A stretch of 31,492 nt of DNA from CAYFQH01 sp964345215 (GTDB lineage: Bacteria; Bacillota; Clostridia; Christensenellales; Aristaeellaceae): the NCBI GenBank assembly GCA_964345215.1, contig CAYFQH010000024.1:1-31492 (forward strand). Direction: 5' to 3'. The notes under the pieces are model-generated. The model saw only the letters and a program-made list of their open reading frames with translations, made no database searches and was not told the origin of the DNA. The translations under genes were made by a program, and so were the position numbers. Positions 24,067 to 31,075 of the stretch are shown here, one piece after another. The first letter of the stretch is position 1. Every line of letters starts with the position of its first letter.

Positions 24067-24367
24067 GATAAATTCCCCCTAGTCCTATTTTTTATGAAAG
24101 GCGCATATTTTATTTAAGATCAATATGCTTTCCCTTCTTTTTTAGTTTTACCGATTAATAACCGAATGACTCTATTTTAACAGAAATGAACCAAAAAAGG
24201 AATAGGTATTTGCATTTTTTTGTACGCCACCTGTGTATACTACCTCAACACATGAGCATCTTTTTGGGTTTCATTAAAATAGGCAGATGAATTGGTTTGC
24301 TTTTATCCTGCTGTAAATGCTATAATAGCACCTGTTGAAATTGGAAAGATGAAAGGTGAATTCATTC
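24067..24367. other. Divergent intergenic region between the EF-G-like gene and ychF
   Basis: No gene is seen in these 301 bases. It holds the leaders and promoters of two divergent genes. For the EF-G-like gene a TAAAAT element lies near 24175-24185 on the minus strand, without a clear -35. The ychF promoter is listed separately. The middle part is AT-rich with no strong inverted repeat. Confidence 0.6.
24297..24326 (+). promoter_or_regulatory. Promoter of ychF
   Basis: The -35 element TTGCTT (24297-24302) and a perfect -10 TATAAT (24321-24326) are 18 bases apart, ending 41 bases before the ychF ATG. Confidence 0.7.
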
Positions 24368-25465
24368 ATGAAATTAGGTGTAGTAGGCCTGCCCAATGTA
24401 GGCAAAAGTACATTGTTTAACGCCATAACCAAGGCCGGTGCCCAAGCTGCAAATTACCCTTTTTGCACCATTGAACCCAACACAGGCATTGTTATGGTAC
24501 CTGACGAGCGGCTAAACGCCCTTACAAATATGTTTAAACCCAAAAAAACGACCCCAGCCACCATTGAATTTGTTGACATTGCGGGCCTTGTAAAAGGAGC
24601 CAGCAAGGGTGAGGGCCTGGGAAATAAATTTTTATCCCATATTCGTGAGGTGGATGCCATTGTTCATGTGGTACGCTGTTTTGAAGATGAGAATATTATA
24701 CATGTTGACGGCAGTGTAAATCCCATTCGCGATATGGAAACCATTGAACTGGAACTGATTTTGGCTGATATGGATACGGTGTCTAAGCGGGAAGACAAAG
24801 CTAAAAAAATGATGAAGTCCGGTGATCCCAAGTTTGCCCAGGAAGCAGACCTGGCCGGCCGCCTGTCGGCTCATTTAGAAAAAGAGCAGCCAGCCCGTAC
24901 TTTTACAGTCGATGAGGAAGAGAAGGAAATTATTCAATCCTGGTTTTTGTTAACCGCAAAGCCGGTGGTCTATGCAGCCAACATTGCTGAAAGGGATGCG
25001 GGGAAAAATTTTGATGAAATTCCCGGAGTCCCCGCCTTGCTTGAAAAAGCCCGGGGGCAAGAAGCCCAGGTTTTAGTCATCAGCGCTCAAATTGAAGAGG
25101 AAATTGCCCAGATGGATGAAGAGGACAAGGCCTTGTTTTTACAAGAGCTGGGCCTTGAAAAAAGCGGCCTGGACCGGCTGATTGCCGCCTGCTATGACTT
25201 GCTGGGTCTCATCTCCTTCCTCACTGCTGGGGAAGATGAATGCCGCGCTTGGACCATCAAAAAAGGCACCAAGGCCCCCCAGGCAGCAGGCAAAATACAT
25301 ACGGATTTTGAGCGGGGTTTTATTAGGGCCGAAATTGTTCCTTTTACCACTTTAATGGAACAGGGCAGTATGGCCGCCTGCCGGGAAAAAGGCCTGATTC
25401 GAAGCGAAGGAAAAGAATACGTGATGAAAGACGGCGATGTAACCCTTTTCCGTTTTAATGTTTAG
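24368..25465 (+). CDS. ychF: Redox-regulated ATPase YchF (Obg family)
   Basis: The 365-residue protein is a universally conserved P-loop NTPase of the Obg family that binds ribosomes and prefers ATP. It has G1 GLPNVGKS at residues 7-14, the G2/switch I region NYPFCTIEPNTGIV, G3 DIAGLVKGASKGEGLGN, and the altered G4 NIAE (NxxE) that explains the preference for ATP over GTP. The C-terminal TGS-like domain contains RAWTIKKGTKAPQAAGKIHT and FERGFIRAEIV. ATG 24368 is chosen over GTG 24356, because AAAGGTG then lies nine bases upstream. A terminator-like hairpin follows. Confidence 0.97.
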   Translation: MKLGVVGLPNVGKSTLFNAITKAGAQAANYPFCTIEPNTGIVMVPDERLNALTNMFKPKKTTPATIEFVDIAGLVKGASKGEGLGNKFLSHIREVDAIVHVVRCFEDENIIHVDGSVNPIRDMETIELELILADMDTVSKREDKAKKMMKSGDPKFAQEADLAGRLSAHLEKEQPARTFTVDEEEKEIIQSWFLLTAKPVVYAANIAERDAGKNFDEIPGVPALLEKARGQEAQVLVISAQIEEEIAQMDEEDKALFLQELGLEKSGLDRLIAACYDLLGLISFLTAGEDECRAWTIKKGTKAPQAAGKIHTDFERGFIRAEIVPFTTLMEQGSMAACREKGLIRSEGKEYVMKDGDVTLFRFNV

Positions 25466-25498
25466 TTCTTATAAGCGATTAGTGTTATGATCTATTTT

Positions 25499-25524
25499 CC
25501 CCGCAGCCAATATTGGCTGCGGGG
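25499..25524 (+). terminator. Terminator-like hairpin after ychF
   Basis: A perfect palindrome with arms CCCCGCAGCCAA (25499-25510) and TTGGCTGCGGGG (25513-25524) lies 33 bases after the ychF stop. The following bases (TTCTATATT) are only moderately T-rich. Confidence 0.75.
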
Positions 25525-25596
25525 TTCTATATTGGCTTATTTTTGGCATACAATAGCCCTTTTTATAACTATCTATAAAAAAGAACCTTAAAATGG

Positions 25597-25602
25597 TATA
25601 AT
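25597..25602 (+). promoter_or_regulatory. Possible extended -10 element before the ATP-grasp gene
   Basis: TATAAT preceded by TGG gives an extended -10 (TGnTATAAT) about 100 bases before the ATP-grasp start. No good -35 is seen. Confidence 0.4.
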
Positions 25603-25701
25603 TGGTTTTGCAGGCCTATGGTTTTAACTTTACCTTTTGCCAAAGGGATATCCCTGCCCTTTTTAACCAACCCCTTATCTTAAATGAAAAGGAATGATTT
25701 T

Positions 25702-26718
25702 TTGAACCGCTTTCGTTTTTTGCTTAAAAGAGCTCTCAAAATGGATTATAAGGCCATGTGGGCAACCACCGCCCTTTTGAAAGAGCACAGCGGCAAAAGC
25801 CGGTTATGGCTTTTGTTTGATATGTTGATTTGCGCCATAAAATATAATGCAGGCTATATGGATTATAAAATTGCCGCCTTTTATAATTTAAACGGCACTC
25901 AGCGAAAAACCCAAATTACCCGAGGCATTTCAAACCAAATTGTAAAAACCATGAACCCTAAGGAATACTGGCATTTTTTTGATGACAAGGCAGAGTTTAA
26001 CCAGCTGTTTTCAACGCAAGTAAACCGTAAATGGCTTGTTGTTGATAGTAAAACATCCCTAAGTGATTTTAAAAATTTTTTGCAAGAGCAACATGAAATC
26101 ATCGTAAAGCCCTTGGAAGGCTCAAGCGGACAAGGGATCGAAAAATTCGGCCATGAAAATTGGAACAACCCCCAGGCGAAAGCAGATTTTCTGGACCAGC
26201 TCCAACAATCAGGCCCTTATATTGCCGAAGAAATTGTAATCCAGCACCCTGCTTTAAGTGCCCTTTGCCCCACCTCGGTTAACACTATCCGCATTGCCAC
26301 CTTGCTGGGTGATAAAGCCCAGGGCATTGTGTACGCCTTTTTGCGCATTGGCAACGGCAAGGTAATGGATAATGTAGATTGCGGCGGCATGGCCGCCCGG
26401 GTCGATTTAAACAGCGGGCAGATACTAACCGTAGGTGCCGATAAGCAGGGAAACACCTTTATCACCCACCCTATAACAGGCATAGATATTGTAGGTTTTC
26501 AGGTTCCTTATTGGGAAGAGGCGAAGCAAATGTGTTTACAGGCGGCACAGGTGGTTCCTCAAATGGGTTTTATTGCCTGGGATGTAGCCATTACGCCCAG
26601 CGGCCCCTGCTTTATTGAGGGTAACTCCTTCCCCAGCCATGCAGTGCCTCAATTTGCCGCCCACTATCCCGACGGCATTGGTATTTTGCCCGAGTTTAAA
26701 AAATTCATGACCCTTTAA
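25702..26718 (+). CDS. Sugar-transfer associated ATP-grasp protein
   Basis: The 338-residue protein matches the ATP-grasp group often linked to glycosyl transfer and cell-surface polymer genes. ATP-binding features are IIVKPLEGSSGQGIEKF (about residues 132-148), YIAEEIVIQHPALSALCPTS and SVNTIRIATLLGD. The metal-binding end reads FIAWDVAITPSGPCFIEGNS. Such enzymes usually join an amino acid or another carboxylate to an amine or hydroxyl on a sugar, but no substrate is proven. TTG 25702 is preferred as start, with AAAAGGA eight bases upstream; ATG 25684 has no ribosome binding site and would add six residues. It precedes the DUF4091 gene but is separated from it by a terminator. Confidence 0.83.
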   Translation: MNRFRFLLKRALKMDYKAMWATTALLKEHSGKSRLWLLFDMLICAIKYNAGYMDYKIAAFYNLNGTQRKTQITRGISNQIVKTMNPKEYWHFFDDKAEFNQLFSTQVNRKWLVVDSKTSLSDFKNFLQEQHEIIVKPLEGSSGQGIEKFGHENWNNPQAKADFLDQLQQSGPYIAEEIVIQHPALSALCPTSVNTIRIATLLGDKAQGIVYAFLRIGNGKVMDNVDCGGMAARVDLNSGQILTVGADKQGNTFITHPITGIDIVGFQVPYWEEAKQMCLQAAQVVPQMGFIAWDVAITPSGPCFIEGNSFPSHAVPQFAAHYPDGIGILPEFKKFMTL

Positions 26719-26731
26719 CAAAATACATTTG

Positions 26732-26753
26732 GCGGCAGGCTGCCGCTTTTTTT
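26732..26753 (+). terminator. Intrinsic terminator of the ATP-grasp gene
   Basis: GCGGCA (26732-26737) pairs with TGCCGC (26741-26746) around GGC and runs into seven T. It separates the ATP-grasp gene from the DUF4091 gene. Confidence 0.85.
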
Positions 26754-26797
26754 AAATACCTTAATTCTCTGTTTTGATAGTTGAAAGGATGAACGAT

Positions 26798-28444
26798 ATG
26801 GACTGCCAAACCCTGCTTCTCTCCTCCCTTGAAAAGGTTTTTCCCGACCAGGCCCCCCAAGCTTCTTCCCTCTCTTTATCCCTTCTTCAAAATGACAGCA
26901 TTTCTTTTCAGCTTGCTTATTTCTTAAATGAAAAAGCCAACGCGCCCGTCACTCTTCATATCACTTCCCCTCTGGCAGAATATATTTCCTTATATCAAGT
27001 GGCCCTAAGCCCCAGCGACTACCCCTGCCATCCCCAATATGACAATCGTTATTTGCGCACGGCTCCAGGCCTCTTTCCCGACAGGCTGGCTCCCCTTGCC
27101 CCTAACCCCACACTTGCTTTTATTGCCAAACAATGGCGCAGTATATGGATACGAATTTCTTCCACCCTTAAAACCCCGGCAGGCAGCCACCCTATTAGCA
27201 TTACCGGAAGAGATCAGGATGAAAACATTCTTTTTACCCTTACCCAAAGGGTCGAAGTGATTCCCGCTCTTCTTCCAAAAAACCCCCTTTACCATACTCA
27301 GTGGTTCCATGCCGATTGCCTGGCCGACTATTATGGAGTTACTCCCCTTTCTAAGGCCCATTTCGCCATTATGGAAAACTTTATCGCCTTGGCCGTAAAA
27401 AGGGATATCAACACCATTTTAACCCCTCTTTTCACTCCGCCTCTGGATACACAAATCGGAGGTGAGCGAACAACCGTACAACTGGTACAAGTTTTTACGG
27501 AAGACGAAGAAACTTATGTCTTTGATTTTTCCCTATTAGAAAAATGGATCAACATGTGCCTAAGCTGCGGGGTAACGTATTTTGAAATGTCCCATCTGTT
27601 CAGCCAGTGGGGAGCTGCCCACCCGCCTAAAATTATGGCCAGGGTTAAGGGTTGCTACCAGCAGCTTTTTGGCTGGAATGACCTGGGTACGGGCCAAAGA
27701 TATAAAGCGTTTCTACAGGTCTTCTTACCTCAGCTTGACGCACTTTTAAAAAAGATGAATATTCATCAAAGATGCATTTTTCATATTTCTGATGAACCGG
27801 ATAAAAGCCATTTAGCCCAGTACAAAGCCGCAAGAGATATGGTGGCCCCTTATTTAGAAGGTTATTTAATCATCGATGCCCTTTCGGATATTGAGTTGTA
27901 CCGCCAGGGGGCTGTTACCAGCCCGGTACCCTCCAACGACCATATTGAACCTTTTTTAAAAGAAGGGGTGAAAGATTTATGGACTTATTACTGTACCGGC
28001 CAGTGGAAGGATGTAAGTAACCGCTTTTTTTCTCTTCCTTCCAGCGTTAACCGCATTTTAGGCCTCCAACTGTACAAGTATCAAATAAAAGGATTTTTGC
28101 ATTGGGGTTATAATTTTTATAACAATCAATATTCAATTGAGCCCCTAAACCCCTATCAAATTACCGATGCAGGGGCAGCCTTTCCCTCTGGCGATGCTTT
28201 TTTAGTCTACCCTGGAAAAGGGGGCATCCCTGAGGAATCGATTCGCTTGCAGGTACTGGAAGACGCTTTTCACGATTTGAGGGCTTGCTACCTGTTAGAA
28301 AATTTAATCGGAAGGGATGAGGTCATTAAATTCATCGATGAAGGCCTTAACCAACCGATTACTTTTTCAAGCTACCCTATTGATCCAGAATATTTGTTAT
28401 GTACAAGAAAAAGGATTAATGAAGCCATTAAAGAACACGTCTGA
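26798..28444 (+). CDS. DUF4091 domain protein (glycoside hydrolase-like), cytosolic
   Basis: The 548-residue protein ends in a DUF4091 domain, seen in KGFLHWGYNFYNNQYS, AAFPSGDAFLVYPGKGGI and RLQVLEDAFHDLRACYLLEN (about residues 430-510). The middle part looks like the TIM-barrel that precedes DUF4091 in GH123-like enzymes, with HISDEPDKSHLAQYKAARDM, where D-E-P could supply the catalytic acids. No signal peptide is present, although many DUF4091 proteins are exported. ATG 26798 is chosen because AAAGGA lies eight bases upstream; upstream in-frame TTG and ATG codons have poor spacing. It stops at TGA, which shows that TGA is a normal stop in this genome. The substrate is unknown, probably an amino-sugar glycan. 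Confidence 0.82.
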   Translation: MDCQTLLLSSLEKVFPDQAPQASSLSLSLLQNDSISFQLAYFLNEKANAPVTLHITSPLAEYISLYQVALSPSDYPCHPQYDNRYLRTAPGLFPDRLAPLAPNPTLAFIAKQWRSIWIRISSTLKTPAGSHPISITGRDQDENILFTLTQRVEVIPALLPKNPLYHTQWFHADCLADYYGVTPLSKAHFAIMENFIALAVKRDINTILTPLFTPPLDTQIGGERTTVQLVQVFTEDEETYVFDFSLLEKWINMCLSCGVTYFEMSHLFSQWGAAHPPKIMARVKGCYQQLFGWNDLGTGQRYKAFLQVFLPQLDALLKKMNIHQRCIFHISDEPDKSHLAQYKAARDMVAPYLEGYLIIDALSDIELYRQGAVTSPVPSNDHIEPFLKEGVKDLWTYYCTGQWKDVSNRFFSLPSSVNRILGLQLYKYQIKGFLHWGYNFYNNQYSIEPLNPYQITDAGAAFPSGDAFLVYPGKGGIPEESIRLQVLEDAFHDLRACYLLENLIGRDEVIKFIDEGLNQPITFSSYPIDPEYLLCTRKRINEAIKEHV

Positions 28445-28464
28445 TTCTTCTTTATAGAATTTTT

Positions 28465-28479
28465 TAATAGTAACTATTA
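28465..28479. promoter_or_regulatory. Perfect 7-1-7 palindrome, candidate PerR/Fur-type operator
   Basis: TAATAGT-A-ACTATTA is a perfect 15-base palindrome with the 7-1-7 geometry of PerR and Fur boxes (PerR consensus TTATAATnATTATAA). It lies four bases upstream of the -35 element of the peroxiredoxin gene. The geometry and target gene favour PerR or another Fur-family regulator; the regulator itself is not in the window. A weak hairpin with T-run at about 28444-28465 abuts it and may end the DUF4091 transcript. Confidence 0.6.
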
Positions 28480-28483
28480 TCAA

Positions 28484-28511
28484 TTGTACAGAGGTTTTTT
28501 TATGTTATAAT
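28484..28511 (+). promoter_or_regulatory. Promoter of the selenocysteine peroxiredoxin gene
   Basis: The -10 TATAAT (28506-28511) is preceded by TGT, giving an extended -10 (TGnTATAAT). A -35 TTGTAC (28484-28489) lies 16 bases upstream. The gene start is 42 bases downstream. Confidence 0.75.
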
Positions 28512-28553
28512 AAAGTATAGCAATAAACCGCTGGATTCGAAAGGAGAATAAAA

Positions 28554-29165
28554 ATGATTAAAGTTGGAAGGCCTGCCCCGTTGTTTACAGCAGCTGCTTA
28601 CCATAACGGGCAGATGACCCAGGTAAACCTGGAAGATTATAAAGGCAAATGGGTGCTGCTGTGCTTCTACCCAGGCGACTTTACCTTTGTCTGAACGACC
28701 GAAGTATCAGCAGTTGCTGATAGGCATGACGAGTTTGAAAAACTCGGTGTACAGGTTTTGTCCATGAGTGTTGATTCTACCTTTGTACACAAGGTATGGA
28801 ACGACAATGAACTGTCAAAAATGATTAAAAGAGATATCCCTTTCCCCATGCTCTCAGACCCGGGCGGAAGAATTGGCGAAGCCTATGGTGTATATGATGA
28901 AGAAGGCGGCGTGGATACAAGGGGGCGCTTTATCATTGATCCCGACGGCATTGTTCAAGCCTTTGAGGTATTAACCCCGCCTGTTGGAAGAAACGTATCG
29001 GAAGCCCTGCGCCAAATCCAGGCTTACCAGTTGGTGCGCAAAACCAGTGGCGGTGAAGTAACCCCTTCGGGCTGGAAACCCGGCAAACCCACCTTAAAAC
29101 CCGGAGTTTCGTTGGTTGGCAACGTATGGAAAGAATGGGATGTAAAGCAAGCCAAAGAAGACTAA
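28554..29165 (+). CDS. Selenocysteine-containing peroxiredoxin (AhpC-like, 1-Sec)
   Basis: The 203-residue protein is a thioredoxin-fold peroxiredoxin of the AhpC type, which reduces peroxides in the cytosol. ATG 28554 has AAGGAGAA at good distance. The motif PxxxTxx(C/U) reads P40-G-D-F-T44-F-V-U47, where U47 is encoded by TGA 28692-28694 and aligns with the peroxidatic Cys of AhpC (FVCPTE). Downstream the frame is intact, with SAVADRHDEFEKLGV, RGRFIIDPDGIVQAFEV and GRNVSEALRQIQAYQLV. A hairpin fit for SECIS follows the TGA. The usual resolving Cys in GEVCP is Thr170 (GEVTPSGW); the only other Cys is C37. It therefore looks like a 1-Sec enzyme that needs an outside thiol to recycle. A gene finder that treats TGA as stop would report only the part from about 28758. 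Confidence 0.92.
28692..28722 (+). ncRNA. UGA selenocysteine codon and bacterial SECIS-like hairpin
   Basis: TGA 28692-28694 is followed by a perfect 7-bp stem, TATCAGC (28705-28711) and GCTGATA (28716-28722), with the four-base loop AGTT. There are 17 bases between the UGA and the loop, and a G is the second loop base. Both points match the general bacterial SECIS pattern recognised by SelB. The hairpin is inside the coding sequence, as expected in bacteria. Confidence 0.82.
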
Positions 29166-29191
29166 TAAAGTATTGACAATACGAATATATA

Positions 29192-29235
29192 AAAAAGCAA
29201 ACCCCACGAATAATGCTTCATGGGGTTTGCTTTTT
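29192..29235 (+). terminator. Terminator of the peroxiredoxin gene
   Basis: AAAAAGCAAACCCCA (29192-29206) pairs perfectly with TGGGGTTTGCTTTTT (29221-29235) around a 14-base loop, 27 bases after the stop. Confidence 0.93.
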
Positions 29236-29323
29236 ATGTGGTTTTGTAGTCGTTATCTAAATAATGATAGCCCCTCTTTTAATGCTAAAAAGCGCAGTAC
29301 TAAGGCTTTAAGGCTCAAAAAAA

Positions 29324-29365
29324 CAAAAAAAGAGCCCGACCGTAGTCAATTCTACGTCCGAACTC
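29324..29365 (-). terminator. Terminator of tRNA-Trp
   Basis: On the minus strand a 14-base stem (29365-29352 with 29345-29332) has one mismatch, three G-T pairs and a six-base loop, then a T-run (29331-29324). It begins four bases after the tRNA 3' end. Confidence 0.88.
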
Positions 29366-29369
29366 CTTT

Positions 29370-29443
29370 TGGCAGGGGTAGAAGGACTTGAACCCTCAAC
29401 AAAGGTTTTGGAGACCCACGTGTTACCATTACACCATACCCCT
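29370..29443 (-). tRNA. tRNA-Trp (anticodon CCA)
   Basis: The 74-base tRNA folds into a full cloverleaf: acceptor AGGGGTA/TACCCCT, D-stem GTGT/ACAC, anticodon loop CTCCAAA with anticodon CCA, T-arm GAGGG-TTCAAGT-CCTTC with one G-T pair, discriminator G, and an encoded CCA end. The anticodon stem TGGGT/ACCTT has a T27-T43 mismatch and a G28-T42 wobble, which is slightly weak. The variable loop has four bases. A near-perfect promoter and a terminator flank it. Confidence 0.95.
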
Positions 29444-29456
29444 AGACACAAGGCAA

Positions 29457-29486
29457 ATTATATCATCCTTTAAGCTTTTTTGTCAA
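29457..29486 (-). promoter_or_regulatory. Consensus promoter of tRNA-Trp
   Basis: On the minus strand, perfect -35 TTGACA (29486-29481) and perfect -10 TATAAT (29462-29457) are 18 bases apart, with the tRNA 5' end 13 bases after the -10. The 200 bases between here and the pyrophosphatase-like gene hold no other feature that I can see. Confidence 0.9.
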
Positions 29487-29660
29487 GAGATGAGCACAAA
29501 GGTTTTATAAAATAACGAAAAGGCGAAACTTTACACTGATGTAGTAAAAATTAATCCAAAAGTCTCTTATAACTGATTTTTCCATTGTTAGAAAACACCT
29601 GTTTTTTCTTCTTTCAAAAAACGCCTAGAACATGCCCTCACCTTTTAATTTCATCTACAG

Positions 29661-30008
29661 TTACCTCTCCCGCTCTATCATTATACCCTTCATAAACTCA
29701 GTTTGGTTATGAAGGGTATAAATAATTCTCTTTTCATCTTCTGTACATCCAAGTAATATTTTTATTTCGCAATCCCGCTTAATCAGGTCTACTATACATA
29801 TCACTGCATCAATTTTTGCAGCAGAGGATCCGCGCCAAACATCAATCCCTCCGCCATCCATCGATGTAGTATTTTCAATATATCCATAATCCAGCGGATA
29901 TGAAAAATCCGCATACCGAGGATGAATGCTTCCCCTTGGCCTGTCGATGATGACTTTTGATTCTGCCACAAGGGCATCCAAGGCGACCCAAAAGTTTTTA
30001 TTTATCAC
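29661..30008 (-). CDS. Inorganic pyrophosphatase-like protein, short form
   Basis: The 115-residue protein resembles family I soluble pyrophosphatases in IIDRPRGSIHP, YPLDYGYIENT and DGGGIDVW, but is well short of the usual 165-175 residues. In active enzymes the metal-binding motif is DxDPxD; here it reads D51-G-G-G-I-D56, so the middle Asp is Gly and the Pro is lost. It keeps two of three Asp residues and may act on another phosphoanhydride, or be non-catalytic. GTG 30008 is chosen because GAGGTG lies six bases upstream; the ATG 24 bases earlier has no ribosome binding site. It is not in an operon with its neighbours. Confidence 0.8.
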   Translation of the reverse strand: MINKNFWVALDALVAESKVIIDRPRGSIHPRYADFSYPLDYGYIENTTSMDGGGIDVWRGSSAAKIDAVICIVDLIKRDCEIKILLGCTEDEKRIIYTLHNQTEFMKGIMIERER

Positions 30009-30121
30009 GGCGCACACCTCTTTTTTGTGCATAAATGCTAATAGACTTTGCCTTTAGCTGCTTAAAAAGAACAGTATCCATAAAAAATACATTTACATAA
30101 TTATTCTAATTTAAGGTCCAA

Positions 30122-31060
30122 TCAATCCAGTACTAAAAAACCGCCGTCTAAAAAATCATGCAATTCCCTTCTGCACATTTCAAAGTCTACCTGTTTTACC
30201 GACATCCCCGCATAGGTAACCCCTTCATAAGCTCCTTCAACGGGCATTTGAATGCCTTCCAGTTCCCCATCTTTTACTTGCATAGCCAAATCTACCCAGC
30301 CTAGCATTTCAATCAAGGACAGGTTGGTTACCATTGTGTTTTCGGAAATGGTGCCAAGCAAGGCTGTTGCCTCGGCCATGGTAATACTGCGGCACCGGTC
30401 GGCCAAGGTACCCAGTACCCTGCGCATTCGCTCGGTTCTACCCATTTCCCCCTGGCCACCTACTTTACGTATGCGAATGTAGATTACTGCTGAGTGGCCA
30501 TCGAATAAATAAGTGCCGGCACCGCTAATTTGAGGAGTAGTGGCATCCGTATTAATGGGGTAGCGTTTTAAGTAGTCTGCTTCATCCCCTGTAATGGTGA
30601 TCTCTACCCCACCTAAGGCCTGAATGATATTCTCGACCTGTTTCATGTCAAACAAAATATATTGGTCTACTTGAATGCCAAAATGCTGGCTAATTACTTG
30701 GCAGAGGGCTTCCGGCCCTGAATTTTTGGTAATATAGGTAATTCGCCCCGGTTTACCATCGGGACGTAAAACCAGCATATCCCTTGAAAAAGAAGTCAGC
30801 ATGGCCCTGCCCGAACGGCCATCTAAGGTAAGCAGCAGCATACCATCTGTATTTCCCAGATTTTCAGGTTTTCCATTCCACTGGTCTACACACAAAAGCA
30901 AAATATGCTTTTGCCCTTCTAAATTTTCGGGTATTTCATCAGGCAGTAGAATAGAAATAGGGTTTAAATCTTTATATTCCGTGTCTCCAAGAGCGACCAT
31001 ACCACTTGCAAAACACAGGATTACCGTTAGTAATAAACAAATTCTTTCTTTCACTTTCAT
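30122..31060 (-). CDS. LytR-CpsA-Psr (LCP) family protein
   Basis: LCP proteins transfer lipid-linked glycopolymers such as teichoic acids or capsule onto peptidoglycan on the outer side of the membrane. The 312-residue protein has an N-terminal hydrophobic segment (ERICLLLTVILCFASGMVAL), then the LCP core: ILLLCVDQW, NTDGMLLLTLD (D72), SFSRDM (R93, D94), and YIRIRKVGGQGEMGRTERMR with the conserved arginines. The signal looks as if it might be cleaved (ALG-D), whereas most LCP proteins stay anchored. ATG 31060 has AAAGGAGG well placed. The gene appears monocistronic. The glycopolymer cannot be told from sequence. Confidence 0.92.
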   Translation of the reverse strand: MKVKERICLLLTVILCFASGMVALGDTEYKDLNPISILLPDEIPENLEGQKHILLLCVDQWNGKPENLGNTDGMLLLTLDGRSGRAMLTSFSRDMLVLRPDGKPGRITYITKNSGPEALCQVISQHFGIQVDQYILFDMKQVENIIQALGGVEITITGDEADYLKRYPINTDATTPQISGAGTYLFDGHSAVIYIRIRKVGGQGEMGRTERMRRVLGTLADRCRSITMAEATALLGTISENTMVTNLSLIEMLGWVDLAMQVKDGELEGIQMPVEGAYEGVTYAGMSVKQVDFEMCRRELHDFLDGGFLVLD

Positions 31061-31075
31061 GCTTAGTCCTCCTTT

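Noticed and set aside
28692..28694. TGA read as tryptophan (alternative genetic code)
   Set aside because: TGG is used for Trp throughout, a tRNA-Trp with anticodon CCA is present, and TGA ends several intact genes in the window.
28758..29165. A separate 135-residue protein starting inside the peroxiredoxin
   Set aside because: This start (TTG) falls in the middle of the conserved VLSMSVDS strand and has no ribosome binding site. It is only the part of the selenoprotein that lies after the TGA.
29173..29391. 72-residue plus-strand reading frame after the peroxiredoxin
   Set aside because: It runs through two intrinsic terminators and into the antisense of tRNA-Trp; there is no ribosome binding site and no homology.
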